A model generated the notes under the pieces. It did not search any database and was not told where the DNA came from. It saw nothing but the letters and a program-made list of their open reading frames with translations. Shown here piece by piece: positions 18,760 to 31,669 of a stretch of 64,000 nucleotides of DNA. Position numbers and translations under genes: made by a program. Numbering within the stretch: position 1 is the first letter of the stretch; each line of letters starts with the position of its first letter. Source of the stretch: an uncultured Cellulophaga sp. (lineage in GTDB: Bacteria > Bacteroidota > Bacteroidia > Flavobacteriales > Flavobacteriaceae); NCBI GenBank assembly GCA_947496695.1, contig CANMEI010000006.1, forward strand, positions 62,001 through 126,000. Direction: 5' to 3'.

Positions 18760-19092
18760 ATGATTACTATAGCTGTTTTTTTATTATTTATTTCATTCTA
18801 CTTTTTTTATAACACGTCAAAAAAAGCGGTGAAATATGATGGATTTAAGGTCGAAAAATGGATATCGAATAATACTCTAATAGCGAACACTATAGCTTTT
18901 AGTTGCGCTCTATTATCCTTAATATTTAATATTTTAATATTTGGTTTTGGTAGTGGAATATTATTATTCTTTATTATTTTAATGACGCATGCAAGTTTGA
19001 TTATTGTATTAACTCCTTTACAATTAATTAACTATAAAAGCATATTTTTATTTTTAGTAATTTGTGTTTTTTTTGAATTTTTCACCAACTAA
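18760..19092 (+). CDS. Small membrane protein, DUF3325-like
   Basis: 110 aa with three to four hydrophobic spans (TIAVFLLFISFYFFYNTSKK; FSCALLSLIFNILIFGFGSG; a C-terminal span from residue 90). It contains a mid-chain G-rich stretch before a cytoplasmic loop. Position and size match DUF3325 proteins, which occur beside PepSY iron-uptake proteins. The assignment rests more on position than on residues. It is separated by 2 nt from the next gene. Confidence 0.65.
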   Translation: MITIAVFLLFISFYFFYNTSKKAVKYDGFKVEKWISNNTLIANTIAFSCALLSLIFNILIFGFGSGILLFFIILMTHASLIIVLTPLQLINYKSIFLFLVICVFFEFFTN

Positions 19093-19094
19093 TT

Positions 19095-19394
19095 ATGCCA
19101 GCAAACACTAAATATTTATCGTCAAATTGGCAACGTTTTGCAAAAATTACTGCAGGGTTTATAGGAGGCTATTTTGTTACAATATCATTACATATGGCAA
19201 TGGCCTATATTTTTGATTATACCACGGTAATTATCACATCAACATTTACAGGTTTTATTTTATGGATGATTTTTATGGTTGTTGCCTTTTTAGCAAAAAA
19301 TGGTTGGAAAATATGGGCTATTTATATACTTGTTACACTATTATTTTCAATATTAATTTATATCGGTAAAATTTATAATCCAATTATAACATAA
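19095..19394 (+). CDS. Small membrane protein, DUF3649-like
   Basis: 99 aa. After a soluble start (PANTKYLSSNWQRFAKITAG) come three spans: GFIGGYFVTISLHMAMAYIF, TSTFTGFILWMIFMVVAFLA and a C-terminal span. The pattern GGYxxxxxLxMAxAY resembles DUF3649, found in iron-transport operons with DUF3325 and PepSY proteins. The last base of its stop codon is the first base of the next start (19394), implying coupled translation. Confidence 0.7.
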   Translation: MPANTKYLSSNWQRFAKITAGFIGGYFVTISLHMAMAYIFDYTTVIITSTFTGFILWMIFMVVAFLAKNGWKIWAIYILVTLLFSILIYIGKIYNPIIT

Positions 19395-20935
19395 TGAAAA
19401 ATAGAACCTATAATATTCTTTTTCATACCCATACAGTTAGTGGTATTGTGATAAGTGTTGTTCTTTATATAATTTTCTTTGCAGGTTCTTTTTCTTTTTT
19501 TAGAGATGAAATCGTGAATTGGGAACGAAATCATGTGGTAGAGGTAACTGATGATATAAATGTAAATATTGATCAAGTATTAGATTCATTAGCAAAAAAT
19601 CATGATTTATATGGTCGTGATATTGAACTTAGGAAATATTATGTTGAACAACAAATTGGCGTTTCATTAGGAGCTTCACATGATAGTCTAGCTTCAGAAG
19701 AAGCAAAAACACCAAGCTTTTTCTATTTAAATACCACTAATTATAAAGAGTCTAGTTATGATGATTCATATACATTAGGTGAGTTTATGTATCGTTTGCA
19801 TTTTTTAACTCAAATAGCTTACCCAGTTGGATACTATTTATCTGGTTTTGTGGCGTTATTTTTTCTTTTTGCTATACTTACAGGTGTAATGGTTCATTGG
19901 AATAAAATTGTCTCTAATTTTTATGTGTTTAGGCCAAGAGCTAAATTAAAAACATTGTGGACTGATGCTCATACAACATTGGGTATGTTAGGTTTGCCTT
20001 TTCAATTTATTTATGCTGTTACAGGAGCTTTTTTTATGATAAAGCTATTACTTGTAGCTCCAAATATATTAGTATTATTTAATGGTGACGAAGCAAAATT
20101 TTATGATGATTTAGAATATAGTCACCCTCATTTTGAGTTTAAAAATAACCCTATAAAAACAGATGTTTCTTTAGCTAAATATATTGATGAAGCAAAAAAT
20201 ATGTGGAACGGTTTTGACGTTTCTGAAGCACATATTTTCAATTATGGAGATGAAAATATGCACATCTCTATTAGTGGACATTTAGGGTATGATAATAAAT
20301 TTAATGGTGTTGGGGCAGTTATTTTTAAACCCATTACAAAAGAAATTATTTTTGAAAAAAATCCTGAAACCAAAAGTACTTATTTAGATGCAGTAAAAAA
20401 TATTTTATACCGAATTCATTATGGAGATTATGGAGGGTCTACACTTAAAATTATCAGTTTAATTTTAGGCTTTATTACTTGTTTTGTTATTATATCTGGT
20501 GTAATGATTTGGTTGGTTGCTCGAGACAAAAAAAATGTTCCGGAGAAAAAACGACGTTTTAATAAAAAAGTAGTTAATATTTATTTAGCAATATGCTTAA
20601 GTATGTACCCAATTACTGCGTTATCATTTATTGCTGTAAAAGTATTTGAACCTGCTGATAAAGCATTTATTTATAGTTTCTATTTCATAGGTTGGCTGTT
20701 AATAGCTCTCTTTTTTATAATTAAAAAGAATAATGATTTTACAAATAAATACACATTACTTTTTGGAAGTATTTTTGGTTTTTTAGTACCTATAGCAAAT
20801 GGAGTTATAACTGGCAATTGGATTTGGGTAAGTTTCCTACAAAATTATTATCAAATTTTCACTGTTGATTTATTATGGATTCTGATAAGTATATTAGGAC
20901 TTTTTGTGTTTTTTAAAGTATCTAAAAAAGAATAA
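19394..20935 (+). CDS. PepSY-associated TM protein (PiuB/FhuF-like inner-membrane iron reductase)
   Basis: 513 aa. The N-terminus RTYNILFHTHTVSGIVISVV is the first PepSY-TM helix with conserved His. A large periplasmic loop follows, then WTDAHTTLGMLGLPFQFIYA (second helix with His), IHYGDYGGSTLKII and two C-terminal span pairs. These proteins are thought to pass electrons across the inner membrane to release iron from ferric siderophores. The gene is last in the iron operon, starting within the stop of the DUF3649-like gene. The call agrees with the two receptors upstream. Confidence 0.87.
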   Translation: MKNRTYNILFHTHTVSGIVISVVLYIIFFAGSFSFFRDEIVNWERNHVVEVTDDINVNIDQVLDSLAKNHDLYGRDIELRKYYVEQQIGVSLGASHDSLASEEAKTPSFFYLNTTNYKESSYDDSYTLGEFMYRLHFLTQIAYPVGYYLSGFVALFFLFAILTGVMVHWNKIVSNFYVFRPRAKLKTLWTDAHTTLGMLGLPFQFIYAVTGAFFMIKLLLVAPNILVLFNGDEAKFYDDLEYSHPHFEFKNNPIKTDVSLAKYIDEAKNMWNGFDVSEAHIFNYGDENMHISISGHLGYDNKFNGVGAVIFKPITKEIIFEKNPETKSTYLDAVKNILYRIHYGDYGGSTLKIISLILGFITCFVIISGVMIWLVARDKKNVPEKKRRFNKKVVNIYLAICLSMYPITALSFIAVKVFEPADKAFIYSFYFIGWLLIALFFIIKKNNDFTNKYTLLFGSIFGFLVPIANGVITGNWIWVSFLQNYYQIFTVDLLWILISILGLFVFFKVSKKE

Positions 20936-21165
20936 TTTTTAATGATTATACTCATGCTTTTTATCGATTAGCTATTGTTTTTTCAATGTTTTTCATTTAG
21001 TTAATATCATACTTTTAACATTTCACATTAGTTTTTATATAGTTCACAACATTAGTTTTTTACTTGAATAGGATTACACTTTTTTTGAAGTTAATTACTA
21101 TAAGTTTTTTCTTACTATAGTGTTTTTTAGTTTGAAAAATAATAAGTAAATGACTTGTTTACTGT

Positions 21166-24100
21166 ATGCGTAAAGTTTTTGACAACCAACCAACTAAAGT
21201 AACTATTCAAAAAATAATTTTTGTAATAGGTATACTTCTATCTTTTCAATCAGCAATTTCTCAAACTACTGGAACGTGGACAGATTTAGGTTCAGGGCTT
21301 TATGAGTCTATTAGTTCTGATGGTCTGGTGAAAGTGCAAGCTCAATTTTTCGGAGATATTGATTCTCAGAGTAGTGAAACCATAGAATGTGATTCTGAAT
21401 TATTTAGTGATCCTTCAATATTTGGAAATTCATCATTAAGTTTTACAGTAGAAGATGGTACAGGTCAAATAATCATTAGTTTTTTTGATAATACGACAAA
21501 CTTACCTGTTGAAATCCAAAACCCAATACTTCATGCTGATAAAGTAGGAAGTTTTGCTGTTTTAGGAAGTGCATCAGGGTTTTTTGAATTAGATTCAGGA
21601 ACATGGACAGAACTTAATGTAGATACTACAGACGATTTTGAGACTACTACTACAACTTTTGAAACAGATGCAAGTGGTTTAGTTAGTGGTGTTGGAGAAT
21701 GTACAGGTGGTGGTAGTTTAGAATTAAATTCATTAACAAGTTCATTCACAATAAATACCTCTGTTGATAGAGACGTTTTTGGGGCTACTAGTGATACTGT
21801 AGAGTTCGCTTTATCAAATTTAATAATAGATCCATGTACTTATGGAGCCATAGCAGGTACAATTACTGCAAATGATAGTGATGGTGACGGCATAAATAAT
21901 AGTTGTGATTTTGATAATGATAATGATGGTATTGTTGATGCTGATGAAGGCAAATGTACACCATCACAGTCAGGCAATTGGTCTGTTTCAGGAACAACAG
22001 CTTCTTATGATTATAGTAATGGCGTAATTGCAAAAATAACAATTACAAATGCTACAGATATTCAAAATGCAAATTTTACAGATGGTAGTTTTTGGTCAGA
22101 AGATTTGGGTACAGATACAGCATTGGAAGCTACTTATGTTGCAGGAAGTACTGTAACTATTTCTTTTGTTGATGAGTTTGATAATCCTGTTACTGTTGAT
22201 AGACCAATATTACACTTAGATAGAATAGGGGGTAGTAATACTGATGGAGATCAAATAAGTCTTGATGTAACACTTTTAAACGGTATAACTTGGTCTAAAT
22301 TAGCAGGTACGTATGATTTTGTTAACACAACTACAACAGCTAGAGATGGGGGCACAGGTATTGCAACAGGAAGTACTTATGGTGCTGAAAGTACGCAAAC
22401 TGATAATGATGGAACCGCAGCTGGATCTCTACAAATTAACCAAAGAGTAACAGAATTTACATTAGAGTTTAATGAAGCTGTAGTAGGAGAAACAACTGTT
22501 GATGCTATAGAATTAATTCTTTTTGCATGTAAAGACAGAGATTCAGACGAAGATGGTATTGCTGATTTTTTAGATTTAGATAGTGATAATGATGGTATTT
22601 ATGATGTTGTAGAAGCTGGTCATAAAAAAACACAAGTTGATGGGGCTGTAACAGGTTCAGTGAGTGATGACGGTGTTCCTGACACAGTACAATCATCTGT
22701 AAGTAGTGGTTTAACAAATTATACAATTGCCGATTCAGAAGCTTCACCAGATGGGATATACGATTTTATAGAACTTGATGCAGATGGTGATAACTGCTTT
22801 GATGTTTTTGAGGCAGGCTATACGGATGATAATGATGACGGACTTTTAGGTGATTTACCAACTTTGGTTGATGCCAATGGCGTTGTTACAGGAACCAATG
22901 TTGTTGACGGTTATACAACACCACAAAATTTAGATAGTGGTATAGGTAATACACAATATGATTTTCAACAAGAGGGACAAGAAATTGTAATTATGACTAC
23001 AGGGCAACCTAAAGACGTAACTACAAATGGTACAGGTGACAAAACATTTAGCGTAAATGCAACGGGTGGTACGTTAGTTTACCAATGGCAAGTTAATGAT
23101 GGTAGTGGCTATGTGGATATAGACCCAACGGTTACTACAGATATATACTCAGGGAGCGATACGAGTACACTTACTTTAACAGGAATTACAGCAACATACA
23201 ATGGCTATTTATATAGAGTGTATATTACAGACGAATATTTTTTATGTACGGAATTAACTTCAGATGAAGCAGAATTAATATTTGATTCTCGATATCCAGG
23301 TGCACCAACAGTAATTATAGTTGAAGATACTAATGATGACGGAGTTTTGAACAGTACAGAACTTTCTGGTGATATTGATGTTACTGTAGAGATACCAGCT
23401 GATGCTATTGTAGGTGATAAATTGTATATAAATGGAGTAGAGTATATATTAACGGCAATTGATATTCCTTCAGGAATTTTTAATGTAAGTTACTCTAGTC
23501 CAGGAGAGGGTAATACATTAACGGTTGAGGCTTATGTAACCAATAGTGATGGTAGTAATATCGGTATTACAGGTGATGATGAAGTAATCATAAATACAAC
23601 CATACCTGCAGCACCAATTGTTACAGCAATTTCTGACGATACAGGTACTGATACTACTGATGGTATTACAAATGATACTACGTTATTTATTAGAGGTACT
23701 GCATTAGCAAACAGCGAAGTTGAGGTTTTAATTGATGGAGCAAGTATCGGAACAACAACAACCAATAGTTCAGGGGTTTGGAGTTATAACCATTCTGGAG
23801 TTGTATTAAGTGAAGGTGATTACGATATTACTGCGATAGCAACAGATAATGTAGGTAATGTGAGTGTTGAGTCTTCGGATTTTCCAATAACTATTGATAC
23901 AACAGCACCAACTTACGTAGTAGTTAATTCAATATCTACAGATACAGGAAGTAGTAGTACAGATAAAATAACAGCTGATAATACATTAGTATTTGCAGGT
24001 TTTGCAGATAAAGGAGCAATTATTGAAGTTTTTTTAGATGGAACTAGTATTGGTACTACAATGGCTAATATTTTATTAGGGCAATGGAATTTAGATTATA

Positions 24101-27100
24101 CAGGTATACCTCTAGCAGATGGAAATTATGTTTTAACAGCAATAGCCTCAGATGATGCTGGTAACTTAAGTAGTGTTTCTGCTGATTTTCAAATAACTAT
24201 AGATACTAATGCACCGAATGCACCAGTGGTAAATGCAATTACAGTAGATACGGGTAGTAGTACAGATGATGCTATTACATCAGACACTACATTAGTATTT
24301 AGTGGAACTTCAGAAGCAAATAGCCAAGTACAAGTTTATGTTGGTGGGGTAAGTATAGGTACTGCAACTACAAATAGTAGTGGCGAATGGAGTTTAGATT
24401 ATACAAGTACAACTTTAACAGAGGGAGATTATACAATTACAGCAATTGCTACAGATTTAGCAGGAAATGTAAGTGCTATAAGTACTGATTTTCCAATTAC
24501 AATTGATACAACAGCACCATCAACTCCAGATGTTACAGCAATTTCTAATGATACAGGTGGTGATACTACCGATGGAATCACGAGTGATAACACATTGCTA
24601 ATAAGCGGTACTTCTGATGCAAATAGTTTTATTGAAATTTTTATCGATGGAACAAGTATAGGAACTACAACGTCAGATGCTAGTGGTGATTGGACTTTTG
24701 ATTATACAGCAACAAATTTAGCAGATGGAGATTATGTTATTACAGCACAAGCGACTGACGTTGCAGGAAATATAAGTGCTATATCAGCAGATTTTCCTAT
24801 AAAAATAGATACAACCTTACCGGTTGTTAGTTTAGTTATCGATGATATTACTGCTGATAATACAGTTAATAAAACAGAATCTGAGGGTAATGTCACTATT
24901 ACAGGATCCATTAGTGGAGATTTTATCTCAGGAGATACTGTTACTTTAGTAATAAACGGAGTTACTTCGACAGGCACTATAGATAGTTCGGGAGAATTTA
25001 GCATTGTAGTATCAGGTTCAGATTTAGCATCGGATGTCGATACAACAGTCGAGGGTAGTTTTAGTACGACCGATACTGCGGGCAACTCAGGAGTTGCTAC
25101 TAATGACAAATTATATAATTTAGTTACAACGGTACCCGTAATCACTCTTGTAATAGATGATATTACTGCTGATAATATAGTTAATAAAACAGAATCAGAA
25201 GGTAGCGTAACAATCACAGGAACAGTTACAGGAGATTTTGAAGTTGGCGATACAGTTACGTTAGTGATCGACGGAGTTACCACAACAGAAAATGTAGATA
25301 GCTTAGGTGCTTTTAGTGGCGTAGTATCAGGTTCAGATTTAGCATCAGATTCAGATACAACAGTTGCAGGTAGTTTTAGTACTACCGATGGTTCAGGAAA
25401 TACTACTGTTGCTACTGATGATAAATTATATGCAGTTGCTATTGCAACACCAAATACTCCAGCAGTTACTACAATTTCAGATGATACAGGTAGTGATACT
25501 ACTGATGGAATTACAAATGATAATACATTAATTATAAGCGGTACATCTGATCCAAACAATACAGTTGAAGTTTTTATTGACGGGAATAGTATTGGAACCA
25601 CAACAGCAGATAGTAGTGGTAACTGGAGTTTTGATTATACAGGCACAACTTTAGCTGATAATGATTATGGAATTTCAGCTATAGCAACTGATACAGCAGG
25701 AAATTCAAGTTTAGAATCTTCAGACTTTGAAATAACAATTGAGACTGGTAATAGTATATCTCCTAATATTTTTAGAATTACTGATGATACTGGTGTAAAT
25801 GTTAGTGATCAAATAACTTCGGATAATACACTAATATTTTATGGAGCTTCAAGTAGTGATAATACTATTGAGTTTTTTATTGATGGGGTTAGTGTAGGAA
25901 CAACTTTAGCTAATAGTTTTGGACAAATAAGTTTTGATTACACAGGTACAACTTTAGCAGATGGTACATATATTGCTACAGCACAAGCCTTAGATCTAGC
26001 AGGTAATTATAGTACTATTTCTAATGATTTTGAATTTACAGTAGATACAACAGCACCAACAGCACCAACAGTTACTACAATAACAAATGATACAGGAAGT
26101 AGCGCAACAGATGCAATAACAAACGATACAACATTAGTATTTAGTGGTACATCAGAAACAGATAGTACAGTTGAAGTTTATATTGATGGTGTAAGTATTG
26201 GTACTACAACTACAGATAGTAGTGGTAATTGGTCTTATGATTATACAGGTACAATTTTAGCAGAAAGTAATTATATTGTAACAGCAATAGCTTCAGATTT
26301 AGCTGGGAATGTTAGTGATCTAAGTGCAGATTTTCCTGTAACTATTGATATAACTGCACCAACAACAACAGTAGTTACTTCAATTTCAGATGATACTGGT
26401 ACTAATGCTACCGATGGTGTTACTTCTGATAATACATTACTATTTAATGGAACTTCAGAAGCAAATAGTACAGTAGAGGTTTTTATTGAAGGAGTAAGTA
26501 TTGGAACAGCAACTGCTGATGCCAGTGGTAATTGGAGTTTTGATTATTCAGGAACAACATTAGCAGACGGAGATTATGGTATAACAGCACAAGCAACTGA
26601 TGTTGCTGGTAATTTGGGTGTAATTTCAACAGATTATCCAATTACTATAGATACAACGTTACCAGTTATAACTTTAGTGATTAATGATATTACAGCTGAT
26701 AATACAGTTAATAAGACAGAATCTGAAGGTAATATTTCAATTACAGGAACAGTTGATGGAGAGTTCAATACAAACGATGTTGTTTCGCTTGTAATTAATG
26801 GAGTTACCACAACAGGAATAATAGATGCATCAGGAGCATTTAATATTGTAGTTTCAGGATCTGATTTAGCACTAGATGCAGATGCAACAGTTGCAGGTAG
26901 TGTAAGCACAACAGACTCAGTTGGAAATATTGGTATAACAACAGCAGATAAGCTTTACAATATTGATATTGATTTACCTGTACCTACTTTAGTTATTGAT
27001 AATATTACTGCGGATAATATAGTTAATAAAACAGAGTCGGAAGGCACTGTAATTATTACAGGTACTGTAAGTGGTGATTTTAATACAAATGATGTTGTTA

Positions 27101-30100
27101 CTCTTGTAATTAATGGAGTAGGGACCATAGGAATGGTAGATGCATTAGGTGCATTTAGTATTACAGTTTCAGGATCTGATTTAGCATTAGATGGTGATAC
27201 AACAGTTTCAGGAAGTGTGAGTACAACAGATTCAGTTGGTAATACTGGCACAACAACAACTGATAAACTTTATAATCTAGATGTAATAGAACCAATTTCT
27301 ACTTTAGTTATTGATGATGTTACAACTGATAATGTAGTAAATAAGACAGAGTCTGAAGGAGATGTAATAATAACAGGAACAGTTTCTGGTGATTTTACTA
27401 CAGGTGATACAGTTACTTTAGTGATCAATACAATTACTACTACAGGAACTGTAGATGCATTAGGCGTATTTAGTATTACAGTTTCAGGATCTGATTTAGC
27501 ATTAGATGATGATACTACCATTGTAGCGAGTATTAGTACAACAGATACAGCTGGTAATACAGGTATAACAACTACAGATAAGACATATAATTTAGAGCTT
27601 ACAGATCCAATTCCTACATTAGTAATAGATAATATTACTATTGATAATATTGTAAATTCTATAGAAGCTAGTGGTAATATAACTGTAACAGGAACAGTTT
27701 CTGGTGATTTTACTACAGGTGATACTGTTACATTAGTAATTAATGGAGTTACCGAAACAGGAACAATTGATAGTTCAGGTGACTTCAGTATTGTGGTTTC
27801 AGGGTCTGATTTAGCACTTGATGCAGATACAACAGTTGAAGGAAGTGTCACTACAACAGATACGGCAGGGAATATAGGAATAGCTACAAATGACAAATTA
27901 TATAATGTAGATGCTGATTTACCTATGCCTATTTTAGTAATAGATGATATTACAGCCGATAATATAATTAATAAAACAGAATCTGAAGGAAACATAACCA
28001 TTACAGGAACAGTTTCTGGTGATTTTACTACAGGTGATACTGTTAGTTTAGATATTAACGGAATTATTTCTACAGGAACAGTTGATAGTGCTGGAGAATT
28101 CAGTATTGTAGTTTCAGGGTCAGATTTAATTGTAGATATAGATACAACTGTAGTGGGAAGTATTTCAACAACAGATAGTTCAGGAAATAGTAATATAATA
28201 ACAGAAAATAAAGTGTATGCGGTAGATATTGTTACACCAACTGCTCCAATTATAACAGCAATTAGTACAGACTCAGGAACAAATACTACTGATGGAATTA
28301 CGAATGACAATACTTTAATTTTTAGTGGTACAGCTGAAGCAGATAGTACTGTTGAGGTATTTATTAATGGAACTAGTATTGGCATAGCAATAACGGATAG
28401 TTCTGGTAACTGGACTTTTGATTATTCTAGCACAACATTAAATGATGGAGATTATATAATTACTGCTCAAGCAACTGATGAAGCAGGAAATGAAGGACCA
28501 GTTTCTTCCGATTTTCCAATTACTATAGATGCGACTTTACCAGTTATTACTTTAGTAATTGATGATATCACTGCAGATAATACAGTTAATAAAACAGAAT
28601 CTGAAACAAACATTACTATAACAGGAACAGTTTCTGGTGATTTTACTACAGGTGATACAGTTACATTAATAATTAACGGAATTATTTCTACAGGAACAAT
28701 TGATAGTGCTGGTGATTTCAGTATTATAGTTTCAGGATCTGATTTAGCATTAGATGCAGATACTACTGTTGCAGGCAGTATAAGTACAACCGATACAGTA
28801 GGAAATATAGGAACAGCAACGAATGATAAGATATACAATGTTGAGGTTACATTACCAACTCCTATTTTAGTAATTGATAATATTACTGCTGATAATACAA
28901 TTAATAAAACAGAATCAGAAGGTAATGTAACCATTACAGGAACAGTTTCTGGTGATTTTACTACAGGTGATACAGTTACATTAGTAATTAATGGCGTTAC
29001 AGTAACAGGTATGATTGATAGTGCCGGTAAATTTAGCATTGTAGTTTCAGGATCTGATTTAGCATTAGATGCAGATACTACAGTAGCAGGAAGTTTTAGT
29101 ACTACTGATACTTCTGGAAATACCGCAATCGCAGCGCATGACAAAACATATAATGTAGAGGTTAATCTACCAATGTTGACTTTAATAATAGATGATATTA
29201 CTGCTGATAATATTATTAATCAATCAGAATCAGAAGGTAATGTAACCATTACAGGGACAGTTTCTGGTGATTTTACTACAGGTGATACAGTTACATTAGT
29301 AATTAACGGAGTTACTACAACAGGAACAGTGGATAGTTCAGGAGCATTTAGCATCGTTGTTTCAGGATCTGATTTAGCTATAGATGCTGATACCGTGGTT
29401 GATGGAAGTATTACAACTTCTGATAGTGCGGGTAACGAGAATACAGCAACAGTACAAAAAGATTACGATGTTCAAATTGTAGCAATACTAGTACCGATAA
29501 TTTCATCGATTAGTGATGATACTAATATTGCAGACGATCAAATTACTTACGATAATACATTAATTATTAATGGTACTTCGGAAGCAGATAAGATTATTGA
29601 ACTTTTTATTGATGGTATGAGTATTGGAACAACAATAGCTGATAGTATGGGCGATTGGAGTTTTGATTATACAGGAACAACCCTTGTTGACAATACGTAT
29701 GAGCTTACAGCAATAGCGTCTGATATTTATGAAAATGCAAGTGTGTCTTCATTAATATTTACAATATATATAGATACTGTTGCTCCAACAGTTGACGATC
29801 AAATTACAGATATTTTAACTCCAGTAATTACAGGTACAGGCGAGCCTAATGAAATTATAATTGTAGCTATTGATACAGATGAAGATGATATTGCTGATGT
29901 TATTTATACGACTACAGTTGACGCAAATGGAGATTGGAGTCTTGATACTGCAGTGGCTACACCAGATAGTGGTGTTTATAATGTTACAGATTATCCTTCA
30001 ATATTAAATGTAAATACAAGTGATATAGCAGGAAATATTGGAACAGGAATTATTACCATTACAAATGATTACGACAATGATGGCTTAACTAACGATGAAG

Positions 30101-30705
30101 AAAATACATTAGGTACAGATCCTAATGATCCTGATAGTGATGATGATGGTATAAATGATGGACAAGAGGTTATTGATAATACTAATCCTTTAGATGATTG
30201 TGATTCTATAGGAGGAACACCGCTTCAAACTTCTGATTGTGATGAAGATGGTTTAACAAATGAAGAAGAATACAATATTGGAACTGATCCTGATGATCCT
30301 GATACTGATAAGGATGGTATAAATGATGGTGCTGAAGTTATAGATGGTACAGACCCACTTGATGCTTGTGACTCTAATGGCGGAACACCACCAGCAGGTG
30401 TGGCTTGTGATATAATTATAGTAAGTGATTTGGTTACTCCAAACAGTAATCAAGGAGTTTTCTTAATAGAAAATATAGAAGCTTTTCCTGATAATTCTGT
30501 TGAAATTTTTAATAGATGGGGTGTAAAAGTATTTTCAACACAAACATATAACAATAGCTCAAATGCATTTGTTGGCGAAGCAAACGGTAGAGTAACATTA
30601 AATGCTAACGAGCAATTACCAACAGGTACCTATTTTTATGTCATTAAATATGTGAAAAATGACGAAGTAAAACAGAAATCGGGTTATTTATACCTTAACA
30701 GATAA
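21166..30705 (+). CDS. Giant Ig-repeat adhesin secreted by the type IX system
   Basis: 3179 aa. A long signal peptide ends SAISQ. The N-terminal region (about 40-700) has two related beta domains and calcium-binding TSP3-like loops ([32 protein letters not shown]). Residues about 813-2872 are two Ig-like repeat types, listed separately. A further Ig-like domain, TSP3 loops ([32 protein letters not shown]) and a gliding-type T9SS sorting domain end the chain ([28 protein letters not shown]). The type B sorting domain and the PorP/SprF gene 13 nt downstream match SprB-like adhesins, exported and moved or anchored on the cell surface. The binding target is unknown. The 230 nt upstream hold no feature I recognise. 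Confidence 0.93.
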   Translation: MRKVFDNQPTKVTIQKIIFVIGILLSFQSAISQTTGTWTDLGSGLYESISSDGLVKVQAQFFGDIDSQSSETIECDSELFSDPSIFGNSSLSFTVEDGTGQIIISFFDNTTNLPVEIQNPILHADKVGSFAVLGSASGFFELDSGTWTELNVDTTDDFETTTTTFETDASGLVSGVGECTGGGSLELNSLTSSFTINTSVDRDVFGATSDTVEFALSNLIIDPCTYGAIAGTITANDSDGDGINNSCDFDNDNDGIVDADEGKCTPSQSGNWSVSGTTASYDYSNGVIAKITITNATDIQNANFTDGSFWSEDLGTDTALEATYVAGSTVTISFVDEFDNPVTVDRPILHLDRIGGSNTDGDQISLDVTLLNGITWSKLAGTYDFVNTTTTARDGGTGIATGSTYGAESTQTDNDGTAAGSLQINQRVTEFTLEFNEAVVGETTVDAIELILFACKDRDSDEDGIADFLDLDSDNDGIYDVVEAGHKKTQVDGAVTGSVSDDGVPDTVQSSVSSGLTNYTIADSEASPDGIYDFIELDADGDNCFDVFEAGYTDDNDDGLLGDLPTLVDANGVVTGTNVVDGYTTPQNLDSGIGNTQYDFQQEGQEIVIMTTGQPKDVTTNGTGDKTFSVNATGGTLVYQWQVNDGSGYVDIDPTVTTDIYSGSDTSTLTLTGITATYNGYLYRVYITDEYFLCTELTSDEAELIFDSRYPGAPTVIIVEDTNDDGVLNSTELSGDIDVTVEIPADAIVGDKLYINGVEYILTAIDIPSGIFNVSYSSPGEGNTLTVEAYVTNSDGSNIGITGDDEVIINTTIPAAPIVTAISDDTGTDTTDGITNDTTLFIRGTALANSEVEVLIDGASIGTTTTNSSGVWSYNHSGVVLSEGDYDITAIATDNVGNVSVESSDFPITIDTTAPTYVVVNSISTDTGSSSTDKITADNTLVFAGFADKGAIIEVFLDGTSIGTTMANILLGQWNLDYTGIPLADGNYVLTAIASDDAGNLSSVSADFQITIDTNAPNAPVVNAITVDTGSSTDDAITSDTTLVFSGTSEANSQVQVYVGGVSIGTATTNSSGEWSLDYTSTTLTEGDYTITAIATDLAGNVSAISTDFPITIDTTAPSTPDVTAISNDTGGDTTDGITSDNTLLISGTSDANSFIEIFIDGTSIGTTTSDASGDWTFDYTATNLADGDYVITAQATDVAGNISAISADFPIKIDTTLPVVSLVIDDITADNTVNKTESEGNVTITGSISGDFISGDTVTLVINGVTSTGTIDSSGEFSIVVSGSDLASDVDTTVEGSFSTTDTAGNSGVATNDKLYNLVTTVPVITLVIDDITADNIVNKTESEGSVTITGTVTGDFEVGDTVTLVIDGVTTTENVDSLGAFSGVVSGSDLASDSDTTVAGSFSTTDGSGNTTVATDDKLYAVAIATPNTPAVTTISDDTGSDTTDGITNDNTLIISGTSDPNNTVEVFIDGNSIGTTTADSSGNWSFDYTGTTLADNDYGISAIATDTAGNSSLESSDFEITIETGNSISPNIFRITDDTGVNVSDQITSDNTLIFYGASSSDNTIEFFIDGVSVGTTLANSFGQISFDYTGTTLADGTYIATAQALDLAGNYSTISNDFEFTVDTTAPTAPTVTTITNDTGSSATDAITNDTTLVFSGTSETDSTVEVYIDGVSIGTTTTDSSGNWSYDYTGTILAESNYIVTAIASDLAGNVSDLSADFPVTIDITAPTTTVVTSISDDTGTNATDGVTSDNTLLFNGTSEANSTVEVFIEGVSIGTATADASGNWSFDYSGTTLADGDYGITAQATDVAGNLGVISTDYPITIDTTLPVITLVINDITADNTVNKTESEGNISITGTVDGEFNTNDVVSLVINGVTTTGIIDASGAFNIVVSGSDLALDADATVAGSVSTTDSVGNIGITTADKLYNIDIDLPVPTLVIDNITADNIVNKTESEGTVIITGTVSGDFNTNDVVTLVINGVGTIGMVDALGAFSITVSGSDLALDGDTTVSGSVSTTDSVGNTGTTTTDKLYNLDVIEPISTLVIDDVTTDNVVNKTESEGDVIITGTVSGDFTTGDTVTLVINTITTTGTVDALGVFSITVSGSDLALDDDTTIVASISTTDTAGNTGITTTDKTYNLELTDPIPTLVIDNITIDNIVNSIEASGNITVTGTVSGDFTTGDTVTLVINGVTETGTIDSSGDFSIVVSGSDLALDADTTVEGSVTTTDTAGNIGIATNDKLYNVDADLPMPILVIDDITADNIINKTESEGNITITGTVSGDFTTGDTVSLDINGIISTGTVDSAGEFSIVVSGSDLIVDIDTTVVGSISTTDSSGNSNIITENKVYAVDIVTPTAPIITAISTDSGTNTTDGITNDNTLIFSGTAEADSTVEVFINGTSIGIAITDSSGNWTFDYSSTTLNDGDYIITAQATDEAGNEGPVSSDFPITIDATLPVITLVIDDITADNTVNKTESETNITITGTVSGDFTTGDTVTLIINGIISTGTIDSAGDFSIIVSGSDLALDADTTVAGSISTTDTVGNIGTATNDKIYNVEVTLPTPILVIDNITADNTINKTESEGNVTITGTVSGDFTTGDTVTLVINGVTVTGMIDSAGKFSIVVSGSDLALDADTTVAGSFSTTDTSGNTAIAAHDKTYNVEVNLPMLTLIIDDITADNIINQSESEGNVTITGTVSGDFTTGDTVTLVINGVTTTGTVDSSGAFSIVVSGSDLAIDADTVVDGSITTSDSAGNENTATVQKDYDVQIVAILVPIISSISDDTNIADDQITYDNTLIINGTSEADKIIELFIDGMSIGTTIADSMGDWSFDYTGTTLVDNTYELTAIASDIYENASVSSLIFTIYIDTVAPTVDDQITDILTPVITGTGEPNEIIIVAIDTDEDDIADVIYTTTVDANGDWSLDTAVATPDSGVYNVTDYPSILNVNTSDIAGNIGTGIITITNDYDNDGLTNDEENTLGTDPNDPDSDDDGINDGQEVIDNTNPLDDCDSIGGTPLQTSDCDEDGLTNEEEYNIGTDPDDPDTDKDGINDGAEVIDGTDPLDACDSNGGTPPAGVACDIIIVSDLVTPNSNQGVFLIENIEAFPDNSVEIFNRWGVKVFSTQTYNNSSNAFVGEANGRVTLNANEQLPTGTYFYVIKYVKNDEVKQKSGYLYLNR
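23602..29781 (+). repeat. Tandem Ig-like repeat tract, two unit types in order A4-B2-A4-B5-A1-B3-A1
   Basis: Ten A units (101 codons, 303 bp) and ten B units (105 codons, 315 bp) lie head to tail. A units carry DDTGx[45 protein letters not shown] and FPITIDTT. B units carry [39 protein letters not shown] and [17 protein letters not shown]. Spacing of the motif acaggaacagtttctggtga is exactly 315 bp within B runs (27373, 27688, 28003; 28621, 28936), and 618 bp (315 plus 303) across the single A. The second A unit has one extra codon, and the last A unit is one codon short. Confidence 0.95.
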
Positions 30706-30718
30706 ACAAACGAAAAAC

Positions 30719-31666
30719 ATGAACTTTCGTAACCATATAAAAATATTATTAATACTGATCTTACTTGCGTTACCGTTTTTTAATGCAAATGCACAGCAAG
30801 ATGCACAGTATACGCAATATATGTACAATACATTAGCCATAAATCCTGGGTATACAGGTTCTAGAGGTGTATTGAGTATTGCAGCATTACACCGTTCGCA
30901 GTGGGTTGGGTTAGATGGTGCACCAACAACACAAACATTTAATATTCATAGTCCTATAAATAATCGTGTGGGGTTAGGTTTATCTATTGTGAATGATGAA
31001 ATAGGAAACGGAACCAATCAAGATACTTATTTTGATGGTACTTTTTCATATACAATTTTAACATCAGAAACTGATAAATTATCGTTTGGACTAAAAGCAG
31101 GGGGTCATTTTTTAAATATCGATTTTAATAAATTAAGAGTTTACGACGCATCATCATCACCGCCAGGCACTACAAATATTGATAAGAAATTTTCTCCCAA
31201 TTTTGGAGCAGGAATATATTTTCACAATGACCGCTTTTATGCAGGAATTTCAGTTCCTAATTTTTTAGAAACCAAACATTTTGATTCTAGTGACGAAACC
31301 TATGTGGGTACAGAACGTATGAACTGGTATGTAATTTCAGGTTATGTTTTTGATTTGAGCTATAATTTTAAATTAAAACCAGCAATTTTAGTAAAAGGAG
31401 TTAGTGGAGCACCTTTACAAGCTGATGCTTCTGCCACAATACTTTATAATGATAAATTTTCGTTAGGAGCAGGCTACAGATGGGATGCTGCAGTAAGTGC
31501 ACTTTTAGGATTTCAAATTACAGAACGTTTAATGGTTGGTTTAGCCTATGATAAAGAAACAACAACGCTTGGAGCTTCAAGTTTTAATGATGGTTCTTTT
31601 GAAGTTTTTCTACGCTATGAGTTTAAATCTCGCAACCAAAATGCATTAACACCTAGATTCTTTTAA
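30719..31666 (+). CDS. PorP/SprF-family type IX secretion outer-membrane protein
   Basis: 315 aa. The signal peptide ends NANAQ. The mature start QDAQYTQYMYNTLAINPGYT is the family signature, followed by LHRSQWVGLDGAPTTQTFNI. Amphipathic strands form a beta barrel that ends in FF. PorP/SprF proteins are paired with one large cargo adhesin and bind its type B sorting domain for export or surface anchoring. Placement 13 nt after the adhesin gene fits a dedicated partner. Confidence 0.95.
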   Translation: MNFRNHIKILLILILLALPFFNANAQQDAQYTQYMYNTLAINPGYTGSRGVLSIAALHRSQWVGLDGAPTTQTFNIHSPINNRVGLGLSIVNDEIGNGTNQDTYFDGTFSYTILTSETDKLSFGLKAGGHFLNIDFNKLRVYDASSSPPGTTNIDKKFSPNFGAGIYFHNDRFYAGISVPNFLETKHFDSSDETYVGTERMNWYVISGYVFDLSYNFKLKPAILVKGVSGAPLQADASATILYNDKFSLGAGYRWDAAVSALLGFQITERLMVGLAYDKETTTLGASSFNDGSFEVFLRYEFKSRNQNALTPRFF

Positions 31667-31669
31667 GCT

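Noticed and set aside
27270..28385. Long minus-strand open frames inside the adhesin (also 24732-25601, 28467-29144, 26634-27251)
   Set aside because: They are antisense shadows of the repeat units, composed of the same periodic V/S/P/T strings, without starts, signals or family motifs.
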